Shown: in pieces, positions 1 to 10,749 of the stretch
Layout: the number at the start of each line of letters is the position of its first letter
Position numbering within the stretch: position 1 is the stretch's first letter
Assembly (NCBI GenBank): GCA_018383815.1
Contig: JAHAWU010000017.1
Coordinates: forward strand, 1 to 39,871
Origin: Candidatus Jordarchaeia archaeon
Lineage (GTDB): Archaea > Asgardarchaeota > Jordiarchaeia > Jordiarchaeales > Jordiarchaeaceae
Direction of reading: 5' to 3'
Length of the DNA: 39,871 nucleotides
Notes under the pieces: generated by a model
Database searches by the model: none
What the model was told of the DNA's origin: nothing
What the model saw: the letters and a program-made list of their open reading frames with translations, nothing else
Translations under genes and position numbers: made by a program

Positions 1-52
1 GGTTCTCCAGGTTTTCTAGGTTTAAGTTTTGAATGACTTCTTCAGCTTTCAT
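1..52 (-). CDS. 5' end of an unidentified CDS truncated by the window edge (MKAEEVIQNLNLENLEN...)
   Basis: Reverse-strand ATG at 50-52 followed by 17 open codons to the window edge. Confidence 0.35.
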   Translation of the reverse strand, partial: MKAEEVIQNLNLENLEN

Positions 53-557
53 AAAAATACATTGGCAGTACCTAACTTTGTAGTTTACCTAAATAACATA
101 CATATTACATTGCGCCATTTTTTTGGCACAATTAACTAGGCGTTACCTATTGTGTGCACGTTCGGAAAATATTCTAAGCGCCATGATGGGAGCCTGCTCA
201 CAGTTATTCCGCCAGTGAAAAGCGCCGAAATACGTTCTAGAAGGGAGGTTTGAGCCGAAAAAAATGTACAGCTCATGATAGGTGCCACTTAGTTAACAGT
301 GCTATTTTTTTAACTAATGCCGCCCTAGAATTTTAATGCTTCATCCTATTTTTAGATTAATTAAACCTTTTTCATCACTGAGCTTATTTGTATATAATGT
401 GGTGCTGAAAAATTCTTAAGGAGGCAATTGATTTAACTATCATAACTTTATTTGTTAACCCCCAAGGGGGAAGCTATATAAAAATTTCAGTACATCAATG
501 ACTGTTTTCAATCCTCATCCTATTTGCTTGAGTCAATTAAATATGGCGTGAAGTGCG

Positions 558-2636
558 ATGAGCTATACCTTATTGATAACTGAGAAGCCGAATGCTGCCA
601 AACGAATTGCAGACGCATTAAATGAGAAGGGTACGCCTGTGAAACATGAAGAGCACGGTGTTACCTATTATGATGTTGTCAGGAATGGTGAAAGAATCAG
701 AGTGGTGCCTGCTATTGGGCATCTCTATTCAGTTGCTCAAGAAGGGAAGGGTTGGACATACCCCATATTTCAAACAAAATGGGTTCCCTCATATATTGCT
801 AACAAGCAATCAAGGAATACAGAGAACTTCATAAGGGTCATATCAAAACTTTCAAGGGACGCCAAAAATTTTATCTCTGCTACAGATTTTGATATAGAGG
901 GCAGTCAAATAGCTTATTGCGTATTAAAATACGCCTGCGGTGAATTAAGCCTCACTAGAGCTCAAAGAATGAAATTTTCAACATTAACTAATCGGGATAT
1001 AATTGAGGGGTTTAATTCATTATTGCCTACACTAGATTGGGAGTTAATAGAAGCGGGACGAACACGTCACGAGATAGATTGGATTTATGGCATTAACCTT
1101 TCTAGAGCCATGATACTATCTTTGAAGAAAGTTTCAGGGATGTATAAAGCTTTAAGCACTGGGCGTGTACAGGGCCCCACCTTAGCTTTCATAGCGGAGA
1201 GGGAGAAAAAAATTCGAAGTTTTGTTCCAAAGCCTTTCTGGATAATTAATGCAGTAGCTATAATAGATGGCAAAAAATATTCTCTCGAGTATTTTCAAAA
1301 AAAGATTTGGATAAAGAAGGAAGCAGAGAAGGTGATAAACGAGTGTAATAACAAAGTAGGAGTTGTTTCCCAAATTCAGACAAGAAAAACTTTGCACAAG
1401 CCTCCTGTACCCCTTGACATAGGCACTCTACAGTCAGAGGCGTATACTTACTTCAGATTTACACCCAGTCGTACTTTAAGAATCGCCGAACAATTGTATC
1501 TTGACGCATTGATTTCTTATCCTCGCTCCGGTAGCCAAAAATTTCCACCATCAATTGACTTACACGCCATTCTGAAATCGCTATCAAACATTGAGGAATA
1601 TTCTCAAATGGCTAGAGAGCTTCTGTCAAAGGAAAAACTGGTTCCCACTCAAGGCAAAAAGGAAGACTCAGCGCATCCACCAATTCACCCAACGGGGAAT
1701 TCGCCAGAAAAGAAACTAAAAGAGGATAATAGAAAAATATTTGATCTAGTGGTTCGAAGGTTTTTAGCAGTTTTTGGGGATCCTTCTATTCGAGAGAGTC
1801 TAAAAATAGAGATAACTGTTAATGGACATCTTTTTCATTTGCGTGGGAGTAGAATCTTGGCACAAGGCTGGCAGAAATACTATTCACCCTACATTAGAAG
1901 TGAAGAAACAATTTTGCCACAATTAAAAGAGGGGCAAAAAATTGAATTAGATTCAATAGAACTTGTTGATAAATACACTACGGCGCCTCCACGTTATAAT
2001 CCGAAAAGCGTTCTAATGTTGATGGAAAACCAACACATAGGCACCAAGGCCACAAGGGCAGAAATAATTGATACTTTATACAGTAGAGGCTACATTACGG
2101 GTGAAAGAATATTTATGACTCCACTTGGCTTTTCAGTAATAAACCTACTATCAAAGTATTGTCCTAAAGTTTTATCCGTAGAGCTTACCCGCGAACTGGA
2201 GCAGGAAATGGAGGAAATCGAGACAAACAAAAGGACGAGGCAAGAAGTAATCATTGACGCCGTGGAAAAACTCACTCCCATTTTAAAAGAGCTCAAACTA
2301 AAAGAGAAGATCATCGGTCAAGGGCTCTCCGAAGCGTTAGCCTCTTTAAGGAGAGAAAAAAGCACCATTGGCATGTGTCCTATTTGTAAGGAGGGCTCAC
2401 TTACCATAACGCATTCGAAAAAAACACGGAAAAGGTTTATAGGATGTTCCAATTACTGGACAAAAAAATGCAGCTTCAGCGTTCCAATACCTCAAGAGGG
2501 AGATATAGAAACTACTGGTGAAAATTGCCAATACTGCGGCTTTCCCATAGTTAGAATTAGGCGGCCTAGAAAGAAGCCTTGGAATATGTGTATTAATTGG
2601 CAGAATTGCCCCCGAGGAAAAAATAAAGTTCAATAA
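558..2636 (+). CDS. topA: Archaeal type IA DNA topoisomerase I
   Basis: N-terminal TOPRIM start LLITEKPNAAKRIADAL, DFDIEGSQIAY, active-site region ISYPRSGSQ, GTKATRAEIIDTLYSRGYI, C-terminal Cys zinc motifs. Confidence 0.95.
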   Translation: MSYTLLITEKPNAAKRIADALNEKGTPVKHEEHGVTYYDVVRNGERIRVVPAIGHLYSVAQEGKGWTYPIFQTKWVPSYIANKQSRNTENFIRVISKLSRDAKNFISATDFDIEGSQIAYCVLKYACGELSLTRAQRMKFSTLTNRDIIEGFNSLLPTLDWELIEAGRTRHEIDWIYGINLSRAMILSLKKVSGMYKALSTGRVQGPTLAFIAEREKKIRSFVPKPFWIINAVAIIDGKKYSLEYFQKKIWIKKEAEKVINECNNKVGVVSQIQTRKTLHKPPVPLDIGTLQSEAYTYFRFTPSRTLRIAEQLYLDALISYPRSGSQKFPPSIDLHAILKSLSNIEEYSQMARELLSKEKLVPTQGKKEDSAHPPIHPTGNSPEKKLKEDNRKIFDLVVRRFLAVFGDPSIRESLKIEITVNGHLFHLRGSRILAQGWQKYYSPYIRSEETILPQLKEGQKIELDSIELVDKYTTAPPRYNPKSVLMLMENQHIGTKATRAEIIDTLYSRGYITGERIFMTPLGFSVINLLSKYCPKVLSVELTRELEQEMEEIETNKRTRQEVIIDAVEKLTPILKELKLKEKIIGQGLSEALASLRREKSTIGMCPICKEGSLTITHSKKTRKRFIGCSNYWTKKCSFSVPIPQEGDIETTGENCQYCGFPIVRIRRPRKKPWNMCINWQNCPRGKNKVQ

Positions 2637-2650
2637 GGAGGTGAGACTCA

Positions 2651-2869
2651 ATGAATTGCCTCATTTGTGGTGTTAATACAAATGAAGGATCCGATTACTG
2701 CGAGAATCACCTATCCGCCTACATTAACCTTAGAGAAGCATACAACGAGTGGAAAAAAGCCATGGATATTACTTGGCAAGAATATCTAAAGAAGGTAATA
2801 GAAAATGAAAATACTGGAGAGTGGGTTAGAGAACTCGCTATTCATCTGCTAAATGAAAATTTAGAATAA
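2651..2869 (+). CDS. Small zinc-binding protein (CxxC...CxxH), probably co-transcribed with topA
   Basis: MNCLICGVNTNEGSDYCENHL; GGAGGTGA Shine-Dalgarno just upstream (2637-2644). Confidence 0.7.
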   Translation: MNCLICGVNTNEGSDYCENHLSAYINLREAYNEWKKAMDITWQEYLKKVIENENTGEWVRELAIHLLNENLE

Positions 2870-2958
2870 TTCTCCATATACTATGGGAAATTATTTAAGC
2901 TAGAACTGGCAAAAATTCTTAGCCCTTTTTAGTGCTTTTATTAAAAAGGTGCCTTATT

Positions 2959-3342
2959 ATGAAAAGACTTAAAATTAGTTTACCTACAGGTCTTTCACCT
3001 CTACTAGCTTTTGGTATTGTTCTAGCCGTGGTTCTTTTTGCTATGAGTGGCGGCGTTTTCTATTTAGTTAACAGTCCTTCATTTACTAATCCTTCAGGTA
3101 CCTCACTGGTGAATTCTAGCCTACAAGACCAGTATGGTATAGAAATGGTACTATCAATGGCGCTTATCTTCGTTGGTTTCGTTGGATTTCTGTTGATCTA
3201 TGAGTCCACAAAACATGTTTACAATGCTAGCTATGCTACAAAATTACTATGGCTAGGGATAGTAATGATAGCAATTTCGGTAATATTGTTGCATTGGATG
3301 ATGATATCGAAGGCTACTTGGTTATATCCTTGGGCTAGATAG
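2959..3342 (+). CDS. Small membrane protein with three predicted TM segments; start probably the internal ATG (MKRLKISLPTG)
   Basis: Hydrophobic segments LLAFGIVLAVVLFAMSGGVFYLV, VLSMALIFVGFVGFLLIY, LLWLGIVMIAISVILLHWM; ORF track starts at 2932. Confidence 0.6.
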   Translation: MKRLKISLPTGLSPLLAFGIVLAVVLFAMSGGVFYLVNSPSFTNPSGTSLVNSSLQDQYGIEMVLSMALIFVGFVGFLLIYESTKHVYNASYATKLLWLGIVMIAISVILLHWMMISKATWLYPWAR

Positions 3343-3372
3343 TTTAGGAAGAATAATTTTAAATACAGGCGG

Positions 3373-4056
3373 TTACCAGGGTTCCTTTTTGAGTTTTAAT
3401 TTATAGCCTATTATATTTGCAGTAAGATGTATTATTGGTGTGAAAACTAGTAACGCGATAATGATTTCTATTTTGGGGATGAATTCGATGAACGAGAGTG
3501 CTAATGCACCAACTATAAAGTCTAGCTGATCCAGTAATGGTGCAGGTTGTCCTCTCTCAAGACTAAGTCTTCTTTTCATGAATGAGCCTACCAAGTCGCC
3601 TAACAAGGCGCCAAAAGATAAAAGAAACCCGTGAAACACTGTGGGAGCCAATATTGACTTGGAATTTATTGGTAAACCCAATAGAATAAAGAATAATGGA
3701 GAAAAGGTTAACCATTGATAAATTAAAAAGTACAAAAGGTCATGAGAAGCACCCAAGTATGAGGCAAGATAAATCCATAATCCAATTGGCGCATTTGAGC
3801 CTAACCATGGTAGAGCTATTTTTTCTCCTGATAATAATTGTATAGCGCCTATTAATGTTCCAAATGCAGTTCCTCCTATAAGTCCACGGAATGTTTTTCC
3901 ATCTCCGAAAATACGCCTTCCGTCTATAAAGTTATGTCCAAAATCCAAAGGCTTATTCAGCCTGCTGCCTCTTCCAAAAACCACAGCAAGTCCATTTGAT
4001 GCATATGCGGGTAGAATAAACCAGAGGGCAAGGATAATAGCGGGTAAAATGTCCAT
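3373..4056 (-). CDS. carS: CDP-archaeol synthase (CarS/DUF46)
   Basis: LPAYASNGLAVVFG, LDFGHNFIDGRRIFGDGKTFRGLIGG, GALLGDLVGSFMKRRLSLERGQPAPLLDQLDF. Confidence 0.93.
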   Translation of the reverse strand: MDILPAIILALWFILPAYASNGLAVVFGRGSRLNKPLDFGHNFIDGRRIFGDGKTFRGLIGGTAFGTLIGAIQLLSGEKIALPWLGSNAPIGLWIYLASYLGASHDLLYFLIYQWLTFSPLFFILLGLPINSKSILAPTVFHGFLLSFGALLGDLVGSFMKRRLSLERGQPAPLLDQLDFIVGALALSFIEFIPKIEIIIALLVFTPIIHLTANIIGYKLKLKKEPW

Positions 4057-4138
4057 ACTCTTGTTATACCTCCAATGAATAATAAGTCTATTACTGTCAC
4101 ACTTAATAATTTTGTTATGCAGCCGTACCAGCCAACTG

Positions 4139-4837
4139 TCAATGTAGCCCTTTTTTTGTCAATAAAACATTAATCATTTTTTCTGTACGGTCTTCAAAAT
4201 TTTTAAGTATAGTTATGCGCCTTACCCCCATCTCGAAGTGTTCCATTTTTAAATCTAACGAAGACCAATATGATAATATAGTTCCACCCGCGGGTTTGTT
4301 TTGATAACCATTTTCTTGAGTAACTGCTGAAACTTGATTTGTCATAATAACCGCTATGTTGTGATTGCTTGCTAAATTTAGTAGTACTGCCATTTGCCTA
4401 TTAAGCTCACGATTTAGGGCAACGTTTTTTAGAAGAGTCCCCAACTCAACTCTGTAAAGTCTTGTTGCAGTGTCAAGGACTATCAGCTTCACCCCTCTAA
4501 CTATAAATGATTCCATCTTATCAATCAAAGTGGATTGTTCAGCAAAAGATTGGGGCCTTATAATTAATAGAGCTTGTAAAAGATCCTTAGAATCAGCCAT
4601 TTGCAATATCCTACTAGGATGGACACCCTTTTCAGTATCTATATAAATTGTTTTCATACCTTTTCTTAAAGTATTTAATGTGCACTGAAGTGCAAGAGTA
4701 GTTTTTCCAGTCGCAGAGGCTCCAAAAATATGAGTTATTACGCCAAAAGGTATCCCCCCACCAAGCATATTGTCAAGAGATGGTATATTTGTAGGGATTC
4801 TCTGATAATCATTATTTTTTCTTTTTTCCGGAGCCAT
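4139..4837 (-). CDS. radB: RadB, RecA/RadA-family recombination protein
   Basis: Walker A GASATGKTTL, IVLDTATRLYR, NHNIAVIMTNQV; short form lacking the RadA N-terminal domain. Confidence 0.9.
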   Translation of the reverse strand: MAPEKRKNNDYQRIPTNIPSLDNMLGGGIPFGVITHIFGASATGKTTLALQCTLNTLRKGMKTIYIDTEKGVHPSRILQMADSKDLLQALLIIRPQSFAEQSTLIDKMESFIVRGVKLIVLDTATRLYRVELGTLLKNVALNRELNRQMAVLLNLASNHNIAVIMTNQVSAVTQENGYQNKPAGGTILSYWSSLDLKMEHFEMGVRRITILKNFEDRTEKMINVLLTKKGLH

Positions 4838-5252
4838 TCTTAACTCATCTTCTCCAATTCTACCAAATAATCTCTAGAAGTGCTTAATAAAATCTATTAA
4901 TTAATTTAGTTTTATACTAAATTGTATTCAAACTTGTGAATGTTAAATTGGCACAGAAAAGAAGAATAGAGCAAGTATTGGGTAGACGAACCGTTAACTG
5001 TAGAACTAGGCTTAAAGCTGATACACAAGGAGAGGGCCTTTAACAATAAGTAGTTGCAGATTTCTATTGAACTTACCTTTTTTGAATCTATTTTTGGACA
5101 ATTTAGTTTTGTTTAATTTATATTTGGTTTTAAAATTGTTTGGTTTAAATACCTTTTTGGAAACAATGGAGATGTGAATAAATTGTAACATATAAAATTA
5201 GAACTTAACCGAATACTCACAATATTATGTTGGAATAGATTTTTACCATGTT

Positions 5253-6044
5253 ATGGGTTGTGTGTCTATGGTAATGAAGTTATTTAAGTATGCAATGAAG
5301 AATAGCATAATGGGGAACTACACCGAAGCAATTGAATATTACCAGAAGTTTATTAATGAAGCTTCCAAACATTATATTGACTTGAGGTCAGGTTGCAAGA
5401 TTTTGAAGCCTGATGAGGAAGAAGCGGCAATAAATTTAGTTAATGCCTTATGCAACTTGGGGAACCTGTACAAGTTTCTAGGTAAAACAAGTGAAGCTCT
5501 CAAATGTTTTGATGAAGCATTAAAACTTCAACCTGAAGACCCGTTAGCACTACGCGAAATGGGGGAAATATACCATAAAACAGGCGAATACGAAAAGGCT
5601 CTCGAATGTTTAAATAGGTGTGTAGAGCTTGACCCGAGAGACTGCCATGCTTGGATTACTCTTGGAATAATATACGAAGCCATGGATAAACTTGATGACT
5701 CTATAGTATGTTATCAAAATGCCATAAATTCAAATCCCAAAAACGGAATTGCTTGGTATAATCTAGGTGTGATTTATGATAAGCTAACTAAGGGAGAAAA
5801 GGCCTTGGAATGCTACCAAAACTCAATAAAAAGCGATCCAGAAAACAAGTGTGCATGGGTTAATCTAGGCAACTATTACATGAAACATTTGAATCCAGAA
5901 AAGGCAATTCCTTACTATGAAAAGGCAATACAAATAGATCCCTACTATGAAAAAGCTTGGCAATACTTAGGTATCTGTTATGAGCTTCTGCGGGATCGAA
6001 AATCCACAGACAGATATTATAGAGAACTAGAGGGCCGCCAATAA
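5253..6044 (+). CDS. TPR-repeat protein
   Basis: Repeated 34-residue TPRs, e.g. ALREMGEIYHKTGEYEKALECLNRCVELDPRD. Confidence 0.9.
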   Translation: MGCVSMVMKLFKYAMKNSIMGNYTEAIEYYQKFINEASKHYIDLRSGCKILKPDEEEAAINLVNALCNLGNLYKFLGKTSEALKCFDEALKLQPEDPLALREMGEIYHKTGEYEKALECLNRCVELDPRDCHAWITLGIIYEAMDKLDDSIVCYQNAINSNPKNGIAWYNLGVIYDKLTKGEKALECYQNSIKSDPENKCAWVNLGNYYMKHLNPEKAIPYYEKAIQIDPYYEKAWQYLGICYELLRDRKSTDRYYRELEGRQ

Positions 6045-6400
6045 ACGTAACGGTTTTTTCCTCTGAAGATAATAAAAATTAGGCACGCGTACATTATTTA
6101 AATATTAAAAATTGGAGGAGATGGGGATAGCCAGTGCCTTTTTAGGAAACAAATCTTTCACCGAACCAGAAAAGAAGCTATTAGCAAACCGACGATGCTC
6201 TCCTTCTCATTTACCCCGTAAAACATATTTCTAAAATAAAAGGTAACTCATAGCCATTTAAACATTTTATTTCTAGGTGCTGTGTTGCATAATTTTACTT
6301 TTTTAAGTAGGTTTATTAGGTTGTTGAAAATTTTTCAAATTAACAATGTAAAATTATAAAAAATTCATTAGAATATATAAAGAAATTGAAAAAATGAAAA

Positions 6401-7648
6401 TTGTACAACACAGCATTTCTAGGCATCATTTTTATCAACCTCCACTCATACATTATGCTTACTGAGGTGAAAAAATTGAGTGCACCAGTTAGTATAAATT
6501 TTGAGGGAAGATTGAAAAAAGTTAGGGCAAAAATGGAGGAAGAAAAAATTGATGTCATAATTGGAACTCGTCTTCGAAGTCTTGGATATTTCAGTGGGGC
6601 GTTCATTCCGTGGAGAAGTGCGATAGTTATTCCTATGGATGGGGAACCGGAAATATTTACTCTACTACTTGATGTAGAACGAGTGAAGGACGATAGTTGG
6701 ATTAAAAATGTCAAAATTTGGGGGCCTGCTGAGGGTATGTACCTTGAGCCCCAAATCGTTGAGTCAATTAAGAAACTTGGTTATGAGAAGGGCAGAATAG
6801 GTGTTGAGTATGGGCAGGAAATGATTTTGGCATCTGGACACATACTAGCGGCTGAGTATGACAAACTGAAAAGTATGTTACCAGAAGCCGAATTCAAAAA
6901 CGCAACACCAATAATAGACTATATCACAAGCATTAAAGAACCAGAGGAAATTAAACTCTTAAAAAGAGCCTCCGAAATTACAGATGTAGGTCAGAAGGCA
7001 GTAAAAGAAGAATTCTGCGTTGGTATGACTGAAACGGAAGTAGCAGGTATAGCTGAGTACGCTATGAGGAAAGCTGGAAGCGATTGGGCATGGACACTTA
7101 CAGGTGGACAAGAGATAGCATCCGGCTACAGAACTGCTTATGCTATGGGTGGTTGCACACCTGCCACTACAAAAATAATTCAGCCTGGGGATAATGTACT
7201 TGTTGATTTACACGCAATGTACCAATTGTATTATGGCGACCTGTCCCACAACTACTTTGTAGATCAACCTACAAAAGATCAGAAAAAACTTGCAGAAGCA
7301 TATACAGAAATAAGTTACGCTCTCATTGATTCGATGCAAGCAGGGGCAAATCGGGGCGAGATTGCAACAAACCTAGTAAAAATAGCCGCAAAGCATGGTT
7401 ATGAAAACGACATATTATTTGCTTTTTCGCATGGTATCGGAGGTGTGGGCAACGAGTCTTACCCGATTATTGTTAACTTGAAGCCTTGGAGCGAGATGGA
7501 ACTAGAACCAAATATGGTCGAGATAGCGGCAGTGGTTCTAAATAAACCCGGTGTTGGTGGATTTCGACTGGAGAGGCCCGTTTGGATAAAGGAGAAAGGC
7601 AACGAAGTTCTGCCAAAGACGCCAATAGAACCCGAAATAGTTGGCTAA
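6401..7648 (+). CDS. M24-family (Xaa-Pro peptidase / creatinase fold) protein; real start probably internal
   Basis: IIDYITSIKEPEEIKLLKRASEITDVG, D-x10-D (VDLHAMYQLYYGDLSHNYF), FSHGIGG. Confidence 0.85.
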   Translation: MYNTAFLGIIFINLHSYIMLTEVKKLSAPVSINFEGRLKKVRAKMEEEKIDVIIGTRLRSLGYFSGAFIPWRSAIVIPMDGEPEIFTLLLDVERVKDDSWIKNVKIWGPAEGMYLEPQIVESIKKLGYEKGRIGVEYGQEMILASGHILAAEYDKLKSMLPEAEFKNATPIIDYITSIKEPEEIKLLKRASEITDVGQKAVKEEFCVGMTETEVAGIAEYAMRKAGSDWAWTLTGGQEIASGYRTAYAMGGCTPATTKIIQPGDNVLVDLHAMYQLYYGDLSHNYFVDQPTKDQKKLAEAYTEISYALIDSMQAGANRGEIATNLVKIAAKHGYENDILFAFSHGIGGVGNESYPIIVNLKPWSEMELEPNMVEIAAVVLNKPGVGGFRLERPVWIKEKGNEVLPKTPIEPEIVG

Positions 7649-8387
7649 ATACCTCCTAAACGTTACGACGCTTAATCACCTGAATTTATTCTCCTTTTCT
7701 AAAATTTTATGTTAATCCCTCATAGGCTTCGCATCTTGGAGAAAGGTTGAAATTTTTCATACTTTTTAAGGCACACTTAATTAAAAATGGCTTAATTTTT
7801 CTCATTCAATGAGTTTACTTACCATATAAAATGTTATCTCTAAAATAAGTACCTACCTGATAAATTTTACTTTCTTTTTCTCCTTTTTCGTCTCTGTCTC
7901 CGCAGTCTTTTTTTCTTCCATTTTTCCCTCATATGATGGCACACTCAGAATAAACCTCGTAATCGGTGAATAGCTTAAGTGAATTAATTAGACTAAACAG
8001 TCCTAATAAATATTTTTTCTCTTAATATCCAATAGTATTTCAGGAATATTTTCCTACATCCGCTCCCAAAGAGCGTGCTTTTCATCAAAAGGCTTTATTT
8101 AATATCCCTAGTTGTTAAATGGGCTTTACAGAAGATGCTGTGTGCATGAATCCCCCTTTTATTTAAGTGAGTACCAAATACTATTTTTTTCAACTTCCCT
8201 CAATTTTTCTTTTTTCCCCAAAAGAGGTCTTTACCGCTTTTTTGTGAATTGTGCTGCTTCAGTCATCAGTAACTATTCTGTTGTAGTTCAACTAAGACCT
8301 CTAAATATGTTAAAGCGCCTTTTACAATAAACTTTTTATTATTCATAATTTACATATTATATAAACTCTTTATGGGAGGAATGAGAG

Positions 8388-10190
8388 TTGGAGAAACCTT
8401 GGATGAAACACTGGCCTAGTATGGTTCCTAAATCCTTAGAATACCCTGAAATGCCTGTGTATAAGTTTTTGAGTTGCGCTGCTAAAAGGGTGCCAAAGAA
8501 AATTCTGAGCATCTATAATGACCGTGAAATCACTTATGGAGAGTACGAAGAGTTAACTAATCGATTTGCGTCCGCCCTAGTCGAGTTGGGAGTGAAAAAA
8601 GGAGATAGGGTTGCTATTCATCTACTTAATGTTCCTCAGTTCGTAATAAGCTATTTTGGAGCCCTTAAAGCGGGGGCTACTATTGTTCCCTGCAACCCTC
8701 TATTCTCTGAGAGAGAGCTAGAAATTATATTAAAGGATTCTGGAGCAGAAACCATAATCACATTTAACATAGATTTAACCTACAAAAAAATTACCAACAT
8801 CAAACATAAAACAAAATTAAGAAACATAATTACAACTGGTCTCGATGATTATCTATTATTCCCTGAAAAAATTTTATCCACAAATATAGAAAGGATAGAT
8901 GCCAAAGAAGCGAAAAGGAATGAAGATTACATTTTCACAGAATTGCTCAAAGTGAAGACGAAAACAACTGGAGTAAAAGTTAATCCCAAAGAAGACCTAG
9001 CCCATTTAAGCTACACTGGGGGTACAACTGGAACACCCAAAGGCGTAATGCTAACACACTTCAACGTTACAGCAAACATTATACAAAACACCTTCTGGAT
9101 GATGCCTCTCACAATGGAAAAAAATACCGACATTGCAATATGGCAAAAGTTGATGATGTACCCTGAAAAAAGTAATGAACAAATAGCCGAAGAACTTCAA
9201 GCTTCAGGTCTCGAAGTCGGCCTAGAAGACGTAAATAATTTGGTAAACAGAAGACGTGTAACCTTCTCAGCGGTTCCATGGTTCCACGCTATGGGGATGA
9301 TAGCCTATCTATGTCTGCCCATATGTAACATGCAAACCATGGTAATCTTTCTAAGATTTGACCCTAAAGAATATCTGGACGCAATACAAAAATATAAGCC
9401 GGATGCAATTGGCGGAGCGCCGCCCATGTTCGTACCCCTACTAAACCACCCAGACTTTAAAAAATACGACCTTTCCTCAATAAAACTCATAGCCTCAGGT
9501 GCCGCTCCCTTACCAGTTGCAAATCTAAAGAGATTGCAGGAAGCCACAAGTGGAGTAGTGATTGAGGCTTATGGCTTAACTGAAGTGACTATGGGAGTTC
9601 TATACAATCCTGCTGCTAAAGACTCCATAAGGAAGCCAGGTTCAGTTGGTATACCTATAATAGATACAGATGCGAAGATTGTCGATGTTGAAACAGGGAC
9701 TAGGGAGCTGCCATCAGGCGAATTGGGTGAGATCATAGTTAAAGGCCCTCAAATTATGAGAGGGTATTGGAACAAGCCAGAAGAGACTAAAAATGTGCTC
9801 AGAAATGGTTGGCTTTACACCGGCGATCTAGGAAAAATGGACGAGGACGGCTACTTCTACATAGTGGACCGTAAAAAGGATCTGCTCAAGTATAAAGGTT
9901 ACTCCGTGTTTCCGAGGGATATTGAGGAGGTGCTTCACATGCATCCGGCCGTTAAGGAGTGTGCCGTTGTCGGAAAGCCAGATGAGAGCGTCGGTGAGAT
10001 TCCTATAGCCTTCGTGGTCCTTAAAGAGGGCGCCTCCGCCACTAAAGAAGAGATCATGGAGTTTGTTGAGAAACAAGTAGCTCCTTACAAAAAAATTAGG
10101 GATGTTATTTTTAAGGATATGCTACCCATTAGCTTGGCAGGCAAAGTTCTTAGACGGGTTCTGAGAGAGGAAGCTGCAAAAATGTCATAG
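8388..10190 (+). CDS. AMP-dependent acyl-CoA synthetase (long-chain fatty acid-CoA ligase-like)
   Basis: YTGGTTGTPKGVMLTH, GASGAAPL-like stretch ASGAAPLP, EAYGLTE, GWLYTGDLGKMDEDGYFYIVDRKKDLLKYKGYSVFPRDIEE; TTG start with GGGAGG SD. Confidence 0.93.
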   Translation: MEKPWMKHWPSMVPKSLEYPEMPVYKFLSCAAKRVPKKILSIYNDREITYGEYEELTNRFASALVELGVKKGDRVAIHLLNVPQFVISYFGALKAGATIVPCNPLFSERELEIILKDSGAETIITFNIDLTYKKITNIKHKTKLRNIITTGLDDYLLFPEKILSTNIERIDAKEAKRNEDYIFTELLKVKTKTTGVKVNPKEDLAHLSYTGGTTGTPKGVMLTHFNVTANIIQNTFWMMPLTMEKNTDIAIWQKLMMYPEKSNEQIAEELQASGLEVGLEDVNNLVNRRRVTFSAVPWFHAMGMIAYLCLPICNMQTMVIFLRFDPKEYLDAIQKYKPDAIGGAPPMFVPLLNHPDFKKYDLSSIKLIASGAAPLPVANLKRLQEATSGVVIEAYGLTEVTMGVLYNPAAKDSIRKPGSVGIPIIDTDAKIVDVETGTRELPSGELGEIIVKGPQIMRGYWNKPEETKNVLRNGWLYTGDLGKMDEDGYFYIVDRKKDLLKYKGYSVFPRDIEEVLHMHPAVKECAVVGKPDESVGEIPIAFVVLKEGASATKEEIMEFVEKQVAPYKKIRDVIFKDMLPISLAGKVLRRVLREEAAKMS

Positions 10191-10236
10191 AACACAAGCT
10201 TTTTATTAACTTATAGGTTTATCGTTTTTTAGTTTT

Positions 10237-10749
10237 TTAATCTACTGGTATCTTTTTTTTCAGATGCTTTTCGTATTCGGAGGGTTTCCCCTTTATTTTT
10301 ATTACGTATTTCTCAATACCTTTAGGGACTTCTTTTGTTTCATAGCTTTCGAGTGTACTCATGGTTATGGGTTTTAATCTGACTACGTCGAATAGTGTTA
10401 TTATTCCTACAAGTTTTTCATTTTTGAGTATCGGTAGTTTTTTCACTCTTTTAAGAATCATGATTTTTACTGCATCGTCGAGGTTCATTTCAGGTTTTGC
10501 CGAAATGAGAGGGGTTGACATTACCTCTTCCACTTTGGTTTTCTCAGGATCTCTTCTTTCAACAACAATTCTCTTCAAGATGTCTCTTTCGGTGAGGATG
10601 CCCACAGGTTTTTTTCCATCCAGTATAATGATAGAACCAACCTCTCTCTCATTCATTTTTATGGTAGCGCTTAAAACACTTTCGGAAATGTCGGCTGTTA
10701 AGACATCCCTAATCATGATGTCCTCAATTCTAATGGACAAAATACACAC
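10237..10749 (-). CDS. Tandem CBS-domain protein
   Basis: MIRDVLTADISESVLSATIKMNEREVGSIIILDGKKPVGILTERDILKRI and second CBS repeat. Confidence 0.88.
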   Translation of the reverse strand: MCILSIRIEDIMIRDVLTADISESVLSATIKMNEREVGSIIILDGKKPVGILTERDILKRIVVERRDPEKTKVEEVMSTPLISAKPEMNLDDAVKIMILKRVKKLPILKNEKLVGIITLFDVVRLKPITMSTLESYETKEVPKGIEKYVIKIKGKPSEYEKHLKKKIPVD

